A stretch of DNA of 64,000 nt from RUG12461 sp045661345. Its GTDB lineage: Bacteria; Bacillota; Clostridia; Lachnospirales; Lachnospiraceae. The notes under the pieces are model-generated. The model saw only the letters and a list, made by a program, of their open reading frames with translations, did not search any database and was not told where the DNA came from. Both the position numbers and the translations under genes were made by a program. Positions 8,873 to 16,361 of this stretch are shown piece by piece (within the stretch, counting starts at the first letter, position 1; each line of letters opens with the position of its first letter). The DNA lies in contig JAZRFM010000010.1 in the NCBI GenBank assembly GCA_045661345.1, forward strand, positions 1 to 64,000, in the 5' to 3' direction.

Positions 8873-8974
8873 ATGAATAAGATGTTTGATGGCATATCCG
8901 AAAAAGATCTTAAGCTCACTATTAATACAATCATAGAAATTGAAAAAAACTTAAGAGCGATGAATGGTAATTAG
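8873..8974 (+). pseudogene. Fragment resembling the C-terminus of a MarR-type regulator
   Basis: A 33-residue frame begins MNKMFDGISEKDLK and ends NLRAMNGN. The pattern of a small hydrophobic turn, then G-(I/L)-S-E-x-(D/E), then an amphipathic helix matches the last helix of MarR-family proteins. No winged-helix part precedes it, and the bases before it (8794-8872) contain stops. I read it as a leftover 3' end. It could instead be a genuine small protein, since GAGGA lies about 10 bases before the ATG. Confidence 0.4.
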
Positions 8975-8997
8975 TTAAGTATAATGAAGGAGAGAGA

Positions 8998-9684
8998 ATG
9001 ATTCGAGATGATATAGTAAAAGAACTGTTAAGTAAACAGGATATAAAATATAGAGATTTTCAGGCAAAGCTAATCCCATCCAGAACATCGGAAGATATGA
9101 TAGGAGTCAGAACCCCTGAACTTAGGAAGTATGCAAAGGAGCTTCTTAAAAGAGAAGACATTGGTGAATTCCTATCGATACTTCCTCATGTATATTTTGA
9201 TGAAAATCAGCTGCATGCATTTATTATTTCCGGTATTAAGGACTATGATAAATGTATGGAAGAAGTTGATAAGTTCTTACCATTTGTTGATAACTGGGCG
9301 ACCTGTGACCAAATGTCACCAAAGGTTTTTAAAAAGCATCATCCTGAACTTTTAAAAAATATAAAGAAATGGATCAAATCAAAGGAAACATATACAGTGA
9401 GATTCGCCATCGGAATGTTGATGGAACATTTTCTTGATGAGGATTTTGATATCAAATATTCGGAAATGGTAGCGAAGATCCGTTCAGATGAGTACTACAT
9501 AAATATGATGATAGCGTGGTACTTTGCTACAGCTCTCGCAAAACAGTATGATGCGGTGCTTCCTTTTATTGAGGAAAAGAGACTGGATAAATGGACACAT
9601 AATAAAGCTATTCAGAAAGCTGTGGAGAGTTACCGTATAACACCGGAGCAGAAGGAATATCTTAAGTCACTTAAAATAAAGTAG
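8998..9684 (+). CDS. DNA alkylation repair protein (AlkD-like HEAT-repeat family)
   Basis: This 228-residue all-helical protein matches the AlkC/AlkD-type family (COG4912). VRTPELRKYAKELL (about 38) is the usual first signature. FVDNWATCDQMSPKVF (about 100) contains the conserved D-x-W-x-x-x-D, and WYFATALAKQYDAVLPF lies near 175. AlkD glycosylases remove positively charged alkylated bases such as 3- and 7-methylpurines by wrapping DNA in HEAT-like repeats. The start is ATG with GGAGAGA just upstream. The gene sits among fragments and looks like a self-contained acquired repair gene. Confidence 0.8.
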   Translation: MIRDDIVKELLSKQDIKYRDFQAKLIPSRTSEDMIGVRTPELRKYAKELLKREDIGEFLSILPHVYFDENQLHAFIISGIKDYDKCMEEVDKFLPFVDNWATCDQMSPKVFKKHHPELLKNIKKWIKSKETYTVRFAIGMLMEHFLDEDFDIKYSEMVAKIRSDEYYINMMIAWYFATALAKQYDAVLPFIEEKRLDKWTHNKAIQKAVESYRITPEQKEYLKSLKIK

Positions 9685-9694
9685 GGAGAGTATA

Positions 9695-9817
9695 GTGGAA
9701 AGACCTGAGTTTGAGAACATAAAAGATTTTGAAGAATTTAATAAGTATTACTGGTACCGAGAGGAACTGATCAAGATATGCATATCGGATCGTATGATGA
9801 CGAGCCAGCTACGGTAG
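9695..9817 (+). pseudogene. 5' fragment of a small SAP-domain-like protein
   Basis: GTG at 9695 has GGGAG a few bases upstream. The frame opens VERPEFENIKDFEEFNKYYW and then YREELIKIC, which resembles the start of small SAP-domain (DUF6434-type) proteins. The similarity stops near 9775, where the next frame turns into a GyrI-like tail. It then runs out of frame to a stop at 9815. The gene appears to have lost its 3' half by deletion. Confidence 0.5.
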
Positions 9818-9969
9818 AAGCAATGCATAGGTTTATGGAAGAACGGGGATATATTCTTGATATTACAGATCAGAGAATGCACCATGAGATTTATCTCTCC
9901 GATGCGCGGAAGGTTGCACCGGAGAAGCTAAGGACTGTAATCCGGCATCCGATAAAAGTAAAGGAGTGA
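9778..9969 (+). pseudogene. C-terminal fragment of a GyrI-like small-molecule-binding protein
   Basis: The 63-residue frame MHIGSYDDEPATVEAM ... MHHEIYLSD ... EKLRTVIRHPI matches the last third of GyrI-like (AraC effector-binding type) proteins, which normally have about 200 residues. The N-terminal two thirds are absent. It is joined to the SAP-like 5' fragment, so one deletion seems to have fused two unrelated neighbours in different frames. Confidence 0.6.
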
Positions 9970-9973
9970 TTGT

Positions 9974-10720
9974 ATGGAATACATCAGAGTTACAAAGGAT
10001 AATCTGGAAAAAGAGCACATTTGCTGTGCTATTTCCAATAATAAGGATGTGCAGGTTTCTTCTAAGAAGGCCTGGCTTGCTGAAAGATTTGATGAAGGAC
10101 TTGTTTTTCTGAAGAGCGTGGAGCGAGGTAAGTGCTTTATTGAATATATCCCTGCGGAAAATGCATGGGTTCCGATCAATGCCGAAGGATATATGTATAT
10201 TGACTGTCTGTGGGTGTCCGGTTCCTTCAAGGGGCATGGGTATTCAACGGAATTACTTAATGCCTGTATCGAAGATAGTAGGGGAAAGGGGAAACAAGGC
10301 TTATGTATTTTGTCTGCGACGAAAAAGAAACCGTTCCTTGCTGATCCAAAGTTCCTGAAATATAAGGGATTTTCCGTGTGCGATGAGGCAGATAATGGAA
10401 TCCAGTTGTGGTACTTGCCTTTTGGGAAGGAAGCAGACAAGCCTGAGTTCAGGGAATGTGCAAGGCATCCGCACATACAAGAAAAAGGATATGTTCTGTA
10501 TTACACCAGTCAATGCCCGTTCAATGCGAAGTACGTTCCAGTTTTAGAGCAAACTGCAAAAGAGAATCAGATAACGTTTCATGCGATTTATATCGAGAGC
10601 AGAGAAGAAGCGCAGAATGCACCGACTCCGATCACGAACTATGCGCTGTTCCATGACGGGGAATATATTACGAATGAGCAGATGAACGATAAGAAGTTCC
10701 TGAAGCTTGTAAACGGATAG
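9974..10720 (+). CDS. GNAT acetyltransferase with YoaP-like C-terminal domain
   Basis: This 248-residue protein has an N-terminal GNAT core. YIDCLWVSGSFKGHGYSTELLNACIED (about 76-102) holds the strand and the acetyl-CoA-binding loop. The C-terminal part begins near KGYVLYYTSQCPF (about 175) and continues to PTPITNYALFHDGEY. It has a Cys following a thioredoxin-like first strand, as in YoaP proteins. The acceptor is unknown. GGAG lies just before the ATG and overlaps the preceding fragment's stop. The gene is intact although its upstream neighbours are fragments. Confidence 0.75.
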   Translation: MEYIRVTKDNLEKEHICCAISNNKDVQVSSKKAWLAERFDEGLVFLKSVERGKCFIEYIPAENAWVPINAEGYMYIDCLWVSGSFKGHGYSTELLNACIEDSRGKGKQGLCILSATKKKPFLADPKFLKYKGFSVCDEADNGIQLWYLPFGKEADKPEFRECARHPHIQEKGYVLYYTSQCPFNAKYVPVLEQTAKENQITFHAIYIESREEAQNAPTPITNYALFHDGEYITNEQMNDKKFLKLVNG

Positions 10721-10816
10721 GAGGGAAAGCAGGGCATCGACAAAAGAGTATCTGGACTTTGTTTTGGAAGCTATCTGATCTGGATGAAATCAGCAACTAC
10801 AGTGTGTGAAAACAAT

Positions 10817-10913
10817 GTTGTAAATAACTGCTTGCTGTCGAATCTGAAGTGTTGTAAAAAACTGCCTCAATACGGAAATAGCATATTGTAAAAACTGTTC
10901 GGAATGATATCAT
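10817..10913 (+). promoter_or_regulatory. Three 34-bp-spaced repeats and promoter of the third DUF4143 ATPase
   Basis: GTTGTAAATAACTGC (10817-10831), GTTGTAAAAAACTGC (10851-10865) and ATTGTAAAAACTG (10885-10897) start exactly 34 bp apart. The third copy contains TTGTAA, which can act as the -35 of a promoter with a 16-bp spacer and TATCAT (10908-10913). The rest of 10721-10935 shows no gene. Confidence 0.6.
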
Positions 10914-10935
10914 AGAAACGCAAGGAGGCTGTGTT

Positions 10936-12282
10936 ATGTTTAAAAGAAAGGTTTATGACGCTCTGACAGAGTGGAAGGAGAAATATTCCGGAAAATATGC
11001 GGCCATGCTGGAGGGAGCACGGCGTGTGGGTAAATCAACGGTTGCCGAGGAATTTGCCAGGAACAATTTCCGTTCTTATATCAAGGTCGATTTTGCCAAT
11101 GTAGAACAAGAGATTCTGGAAGTTTTTGATGATATAGCATCGCTGGATCTGTTCTTTTTAAGACTTCAGACTGCAACGGGGGTAACGCTGTATCCGGGGG
11201 AATCTGTCATCGTATTTGATGAAATTCAGAAAGCACCCCGTGTGAGACAGGCAATCAAATATCTTGTGGCAGATGGACGGTACAGTTACATTGAGACCGG
11301 TTCGCTGATAAGCATTAAAAAGAATGTGAAAGATATCGTGATACCGTCGGAAGAACATTTCATCCAGGTATATCCCATGGACTACGAAGAGTTTTTGTGG
11401 GCAACGGGTAACGATACTTACAATGTGCTGAGGCAGTTGTATCAGACAAACAAGCCTGTCGGAGACAGCCTTAACAGAAAACTTATGCGGGATTTCCGAA
11501 TTTATATGGCTGTTGGTGGAATGCCTCAGGCTGTAGAGGCGTATGTGAGCGGAAAGAATTTTGAAGAGATTGATAAGGTAAAGCGAACGATACTGAAACT
11601 CTATGAAGAGGATTTTTATAAGATAGACCCAAGCGGACGCTTGTCTAAGATGTATAATTCAATCCCAAACCAGCTTGCTGCAAATAAAAAGAGATATGTT
11701 ATATCCAATGCAACAGGAAAAAGAACAACAAATAAGGACAAAGAGATCTTTTCGGAGCTTCTGGATTCAAAGACGGTGTTGATATCCTATAATGTTACGG
11801 ATCCGGATGTATCACTCGGAGCCACTGCTGATGATGAGACATATAAGCTTTATCTTTCGGATACGGGGTTGTTTACCACGCTGCTTTTTAATTCCGTGGA
11901 TAAGATACACACAAAGATATACAGTAAGCTTCTTTCCGATAAGCTGGATGCCAATCTGGGATATCTTTACGAGAATGCTGCTGCACAGATGATCGCTGCC
12001 GGTGGGAACAGGCTTTTTTACCATACATGGAAAAAGGATGATGGTGTTCATTTTTATGAGGTCGATTTTCTCATAGCATCCAATGCTAAGATCGTACCGA
12101 TAGAGATTAAATCATCCAATGTTAATACACATAAATCAATATCTGCCTTTTGCAAAAAGTATTCTAAGAAAGTGTACAGGCAATATCTTTTTTCGCAGAA
12201 AGATGCCGGTCATTTGGAGCAGCTGATATATAAACCGACATATATGCTTCCGTTTGTTCTGGAAGAACTATCCGGTAAATAA
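10936..12282 (+). CDS. AAA ATPase with DUF4143 C-terminal domain (copy 3)
   Basis: This 448-residue protein is the paralogue of the one at 5823. Walker A is GARRVGKS (about 28), Walker B is VIVFDEIQ (about 93), and SIKKNVKDIVIPSEE lies near 125. The DUF4143 part has YEVDFLIA and PIEIKSS (about 375-395), keeping D and E-x-K of a nuclease-like core. The start is ATG with AAGGAGG 8 bases upstream. The role of the family is unknown. Three members with unrelated promoter repeats in 7 kb suggest separate acquisitions rather than tandem duplication. Confidence 0.8.
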   Translation: MFKRKVYDALTEWKEKYSGKYAAMLEGARRVGKSTVAEEFARNNFRSYIKVDFANVEQEILEVFDDIASLDLFFLRLQTATGVTLYPGESVIVFDEIQKAPRVRQAIKYLVADGRYSYIETGSLISIKKNVKDIVIPSEEHFIQVYPMDYEEFLWATGNDTYNVLRQLYQTNKPVGDSLNRKLMRDFRIYMAVGGMPQAVEAYVSGKNFEEIDKVKRTILKLYEEDFYKIDPSGRLSKMYNSIPNQLAANKKRYVISNATGKRTTNKDKEIFSELLDSKTVLISYNVTDPDVSLGATADDETYKLYLSDTGLFTTLLFNSVDKIHTKIYSKLLSDKLDANLGYLYENAAAQMIAAGGNRLFYHTWKKDDGVHFYEVDFLIASNAKIVPIEIKSSNVNTHKSISAFCKKYSKKVYRQYLFSQKDAGHLEQLIYKPTYMLPFVLEELSGK

Positions 12283-12507
12283 AATTTTAGAATAGCTTGA
12301 GACGTATGAGACATAAATGTTGGTCTTGGAATGATGGCAGGCATGGTACTTGGATTTGTCATCGGTTCCTTAACAGAAAAGGGAGAGTGCTGTTTGAAAA
12401 AGTACAACACACTGGAGATTGTGGGATGACCGGGAGGTTTGCTGACAATCACACAAGCCTCCCGCTGAAAAGCAACTTTTGGTCACAAGTTTTCAGGAGA
12501 CAAAACA
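12283..12507. other. Gene remnant and hairpin at the edge of the accessory region
   Basis: The + frame from about 12318 to 12428 reads GLGMMAGMVLGFVIGSL followed by a short tail and stop. It resembles a single glycine-rich membrane helix left from a larger gene. A stem of GGGAGGTTTG (12432-12441) and CAAGCCTCCC (12455-12464) follows, without a T-run, so it is not a convincing terminator. Confidence 0.4.
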
Positions 12508-13137
12508 TTGAATAAAAGAGACTACACGATTCGTTTAGAAGAGAAGAAGGATTACAGAGCAGTTGAAAACCTTGTCAGGGAGTCATTCTGGAATGTGTAC
12601 AAGCCGGGATGTGCTGAGCATTATGTGATACATGTGCTTAGGAGTGATCCGGCTTTTATTCCGGAGCTCGATTTTGTGATGGAAAGGAACGGCAGGCTGA
12701 TCGGACAGAATATGTTCATGAAGACGATCATCGAAGCAGATGACGGCAGAGTGATCGATGTTCTTACAATGGGGCCGATCGGAATCACTCCGGAGCTGAA
12801 ACGAAAAGGTTATGGAAAGGCATTGCTGGACTATTCCCTGGAGAAGGCCGGGGAGATGGGATTTGGAGCAGTACTGTTTGAGGGCAACATCCATTTCTAC
12901 AGTCACTGCGGATTTACCTTTGCCAGAGAGTTTGGCATACGGTATCATGATCTGCCGGAGGATGCGGATTCATCATTCTTTCTCTGCAGGGAGCTGAAGG
13001 AGGGATACCTCGATGGTATCACGGGCGTGTATCAGACTCCGCAGGGATACTACGTGAAGGATGAAGACGTGGATGAGTTTGATAAGTGTTTTCCTGCGAA
13101 AGAGAAACTGAAGCTGCCTGGACAGATCTTCGGTTAA
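12508..13137 (+). CDS. GNAT family N-acetyltransferase
   Basis: This 209-residue protein shows GNAT motifs. MGPIGITPELKRKGYGKALL (about 90-110) is motif A with the R/K-G-x-G-K/x acetyl-CoA loop, and a later FYSHCGFTFAREFG matches motif B. It resembles the YhbS-like group of acetyltransferases (COG3153), whose acceptors are mostly unknown. TTG at 12508 is used because CAGGAGA lies 8 bases before it and no other start fits. It is followed by a terminator at 13178. Confidence 0.75.
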   Translation: MNKRDYTIRLEEKKDYRAVENLVRESFWNVYKPGCAEHYVIHVLRSDPAFIPELDFVMERNGRLIGQNMFMKTIIEADDGRVIDVLTMGPIGITPELKRKGYGKALLDYSLEKAGEMGFGAVLFEGNIHFYSHCGFTFAREFGIRYHDLPEDADSSFFLCRELKEGYLDGITGVYQTPQGYYVKDEDVDEFDKCFPAKEKLKLPGQIFG

Positions 13138-13177
13138 ACGAAACAACAGAAAAAATGCAGCTTCGGCTGCCGGAAAG

Positions 13178-13201
13178 GGATCGGAAGACCGGTTCTTTTT
13201 T
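13178..13201 (+). terminator. Intrinsic terminator after the GNAT gene
   Basis: The stem GGATCGG (13178-13184) pairs with CCGGTTC (13189-13195) around an AAGA loop, and six T's follow. Confidence 0.7.
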
Positions 13202-13287
13202 CGAAAAATATACTTGATTTCTCGCAGGGGAGGTGGCTGAATGTTGCTGACATATGATACAATAGGAAAGCGCAAGAGGATAAACAG

Positions 13288-13755
13288 ATGACACGCAGGG
13301 AAAAGGCAATAGCCAATTTCAGAAATGGATACAATTGTTCCCAGGCGATCGTACTTGCATTTGAAGACATGCTTCCAATCGATACAGATCTGCTTTTGAA
13401 GATGGCCTCTTCTTTTGGAGGTGGAATGGGAAGACTTCGTGAGGTATGCGGTGCCGTGTGTGGTATGTTTATGGTTGCGGGGCTTCTCTATGGCTATGCT
13501 GAGCCGGAAACCGGTGAAAAAAAGGCGGAGCATTATGCCAGGATACAGGAATTGGCAGGAAGATTTGAAAAAAAACAGGGATCCATCGTCTGCCGTCAGC
13601 TTCTCGGTATGAATCATCATCGGGATGATCCGACTCCCGAGGCTCGGACAAAGGAATACTATGAAAAACGTCCCTGTCCGGAGATTATAGGAGATGCGGC
13701 CGGGATACTGGAGCAGTACATGATGGAGAATCCGGTGGCGGGAACCGGTTGTTAA
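13288..13755 (+). CDS. C_GCAxxG_C_C family redox protein
   Basis: This 155-residue protein carries the cysteine pattern of the C_GCAxxG_C_C family: NCSQAIV (about 17), CGAVCGM (about 54-60) and later single Cys residues including CRQLLG and RPCPEI. A glycine run, FGGGMG (about 45), precedes the second motif. The role is not defined; the clustered Cys residues suggest redox or metal binding. The context gives no specific partner, although a tautomerase-fold gene follows after about 40 bases. Confidence 0.8.
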   Translation: MTRREKAIANFRNGYNCSQAIVLAFEDMLPIDTDLLLKMASSFGGGMGRLREVCGAVCGMFMVAGLLYGYAEPETGEKKAEHYARIQELAGRFEKKQGSIVCRQLLGMNHHRDDPTPEARTKEYYEKRPCPEIIGDAAGILEQYMMENPVAGTGC

Positions 13756-13794
13756 TGCGTGTATCGAACAAACAATGCAAAGGAGGAAGGGATC

Positions 13795-14139
13795 ATGCCG
13801 TTTATTGATTCGAAAATTAGTATCAGGGTAACAGACGAACAGGAAAAGGAACTGAAAACCAGGCTTGGAGAGGCGATCTCACTGATACCCGGAAAGAGCG
13901 AAAGCTGGCTTATGACAGGTTTTGAGGATGAGTACCATCTTTATTTCCGTGGAGATAACAGCGAACCTATGGCTTTTATCGAAGTCAGAATGTACGGCGG
14001 ACCAAATGAGGATGCTTTTCAGAGAATGACGAGCGAGATCACAAAGATCTTCGGGGAGGTACTGGGCATCGCTCCGGACCATATGTATATCAAATACTCA
14101 GCTACGATGGATTGGGGATGGAATGGCGGAAACTTCTGA
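13795..14139 (+). CDS. MIF-like tautomerase-superfamily protein
   Basis: This 114-residue protein begins MPFIDSKISI. Removal of Met would expose Pro1, the catalytic base of the tautomerase/MIF superfamily. Length, strand pattern and the C-terminal KYSATMDWGWNGGNF agree with bacterial MIF homologues, which form trimers. ATG 13795 is clearly the start: AGGAGG lies 8 bases upstream and only this start gives an N-terminal Pro. Substrate unknown; phenylpyruvate-type tautomerisation is the family reaction. Confidence 0.8.
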   Translation: MPFIDSKISIRVTDEQEKELKTRLGEAISLIPGKSESWLMTGFEDEYHLYFRGDNSEPMAFIEVRMYGGPNEDAFQRMTSEITKIFGEVLGIAPDHMYIKYSATMDWGWNGGNF

Positions 14140-14243
14140 GGGGAGAAGTGAAAAGGGCTGGCTTACAGATACCTGCTTGGACGGACAGGGTATATTTGTA
14201 AGGCTGCCGGATCGTGGTGTCCGGCCGTGTTCAGGGCGTCGGC

Positions 14244-16130
14244 TTAACCGGATTTTCCCAGATAACGGAACAGCAGGGTCGTCATGTCGTCAAACTGCGG
14301 CTCATCCTTGGCAAATTGCGCGATCTCTGTGCGGACCTTTGCGTCGATTTCATTCAGAGAGGCGTCCTTGACTTCGTTTAGTGCAACCAATACTCTGTCT
14401 ATTCCGAACAGGTTGCTGTCAGGGTCGTTGGCTTCTGTGATCCCATCCGTATATTGATAGAGGATATCTCCGGGCTCCAGCTCAAGGGTTCCCGCTTCAA
14501 AAGTCATGAACGGTATTGCCGCCACCGGTCCGTGGTGCACATCCTTATGCAGCAGGAATTCTCCCCCCGCCTTACAGAGCATGAGCTTTTCATGTCCTGC
14601 ATTGACGTAATCGATGTGACCGGTGGAAAGGCTGATCACGGCGAGCCATACGGTGACAAAAAGCTCCGCATCATTTTCCTCCTGAAGCTCCAGATTCACT
14701 TCCTTGATGGCGGTTACCACATCGGTGCCGTATTTCATGACGCTGTGCCGGATCTTATCCATGGACATCGCCATGAACATGGCGGCAGGGATGCCCTTCC
14801 CGGAAACGTCTGCAATCACCAGCGCCAGATGATCCTCATCGATAAAGAAGTAATCGTAAAAGTCGCCCCCGACCTCCTTCGCCGGAACCATCGCCGCAAA
14901 CAGTTCAAATTCATTCCTTTCGGGGAATGGCGGAAACTTATGCGGGAGGAAGGATAATTGGATCTTGGCGGCAAAGGCAAGCTCTGTATCAATTCTTTCT
15001 TCCGCTTCTTTGATCAGCTCCTTAAGCCGATCCACGGTGAAATTGATTCCGTCAGAGAGATGATCGAATTCGATGGACTCCCGGAAATTTGCTTTTTCGC
15101 TGAGATTACCTTCCATAATGGCTTTCAGCGAGTTGTTGATGCTGTGGACACCGCGGACCATGTGGTGCAGGATCAGGCGATCCAGAACGAAGAAAAGGAT
15201 CGAAAAAACAGCCACATAGATCAGCAGCAGGGCTATCATCGAAGCATTCCAGGATTCCCAGGCTTCTTTGGCGGGATAGACCGCCACGATAGTGTCACCA
15301 TAAAAGACAGATGCGCCGATGTAGGAATCGACCCCGAAGACCTTCTCTCTGACCATGGTTTCGTCTTGTGCAAGCTGTTTCAGATCGACGGAAAGCGTCA
15401 GAGACTCTCCGTCATGCTCATCTTTATAGCTGTCGAGGATAGTTCCCTGATCGTCCAGCAGGAGATAGCTTCCTGTTCGTCCAACCTTACCATCTGTGAT
15501 CCAGTTTTTCAGGTAAGAGCGGCGGAATCTGGTGAGTGTATCAGCATTCATGCCGCACTCTACAAACCCTTCTTGTCTTTCCAGTGCAGCTCCCGCATAC
15601 CACATCGACGTGTCGTCATCAAAGGATATTTTCCGCATATCCTGAAGATAGGCCTTTTGCCCTTCCAGAAGACATAGGAATTCTGAGGACTGCTCGCCGT
15701 CATGCATATCATAACCAACATAGGAAGGTACCGTGGAAATCCGGATGATACCGTCCCCATCCACAATGTTGATCTCATCCAGTTCTGTATTGTATTCAAT
15801 ACATCGCAGCAGATAATCCGCAGTGGCCGCATCATTATCGTCATCGGAAAAAAAGGGCGGATAGTCACTGTTCATTAATTCCAGATCCTCGGTAAACCTG
15901 ACGGTGGAATCCAACATGGTTTTATCCATGTTATAGATGGTATAGTCTTCCAGATCATCAAGATATGCATAGATCAGTTCGCCTGTCTTCGTGGTGCCGT
16001 AGATCATCACAAAGATGATTGTGATGGCCATCAGGGAGGCAAATGATATGATGATCGTCACGAGCATGCGATTGAGCATGATCCTGGACAGATGTCTTTT
16101 CTTGGGTTGTGTACTGGTGTTCTTAGCCAT
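14244..16130 (-). CDS. Membrane PP2C-type (SpoIIE/RsbU-like) phosphatase with extracytoplasmic sensor
   Basis: This protein has about 628 residues. A first membrane helix (about 18-42) is followed by an extracellular dCache-like sensor (about 50-300), a second helix, then HAMP (about 330-385). A SpoIIE-type PP2C domain follows, with EVGGDFYDYF (about 428) and ALVIADVSGKGIPAAMF (about 445) holding the metal-binding Asp residues. Such enzymes dephosphorylate STAS anti-anti-sigma proteins. No STAS or anti-sigma gene lies next to it. The start at 16130 rather than 16190 is chosen because GGGGGA lies upstream of it. The protein is paralogous to that at 39321. Confidence 0.8.
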   Translation of the reverse strand: MAKNTSTQPKKRHLSRIMLNRMLVTIIISFASLMAITIIFVMIYGTTKTGELIYAYLDDLEDYTIYNMDKTMLDSTVRFTEDLELMNSDYPPFFSDDDNDAATADYLLRCIEYNTELDEINIVDGDGIIRISTVPSYVGYDMHDGEQSSEFLCLLEGQKAYLQDMRKISFDDDTSMWYAGAALERQEGFVECGMNADTLTRFRRSYLKNWITDGKVGRTGSYLLLDDQGTILDSYKDEHDGESLTLSVDLKQLAQDETMVREKVFGVDSYIGASVFYGDTIVAVYPAKEAWESWNASMIALLLIYVAVFSILFFVLDRLILHHMVRGVHSINNSLKAIMEGNLSEKANFRESIEFDHLSDGINFTVDRLKELIKEAEERIDTELAFAAKIQLSFLPHKFPPFPERNEFELFAAMVPAKEVGGDFYDYFFIDEDHLALVIADVSGKGIPAAMFMAMSMDKIRHSVMKYGTDVVTAIKEVNLELQEENDAELFVTVWLAVISLSTGHIDYVNAGHEKLMLCKAGGEFLLHKDVHHGPVAAIPFMTFEAGTLELEPGDILYQYTDGITEANDPDSNLFGIDRVLVALNEVKDASLNEIDAKVRTEIAQFAKDEPQFDDMTTLLFRYLGKSG

Positions 16131-16260
16131 AGGAAGTTCTATCCCCCGGTTGTTTTTCGCAAAAGCACAGGCGGTTTTATCGCATAGCACTTTTGACTGT
16201 TACGCCAATAATATCATAATAGGGATAATCCGGCGAAAGGTCAATAACAGAGCGCATTTC

Positions 16261-16289
16261 TTGATTTCTACATGCTTTTTGTGTAAAAT
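16261..16289 (+). promoter_or_regulatory. Probable promoter of the glycosyltransferase gene
   Basis: TTGATT (16261-16266), a 17-bp spacer and TAAAAT (16284-16289). Confidence 0.5.
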
Positions 16290-16361
16290 ACAGTTGTTTT
16301 TTTCGGATCGGGTGCCTGCGAACACGCGAGCCCCGGATATCGTTATTTCGGAGAGAGTAAA

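Noticed and set aside
5823..12282. The three DUF4143 ATPases as insertion-sequence ATP-binding subunits (IstB-like)
   Set aside because: They have the longer DUF4143 C-terminal half, no adjacent transposase, and no terminal inverted repeats.
12432..12464. Stem-loop GGGAGGTTTG/CAAGCCTCCC as a terminator
   Set aside because: No T-run follows; it may be a remnant or a structural element only.
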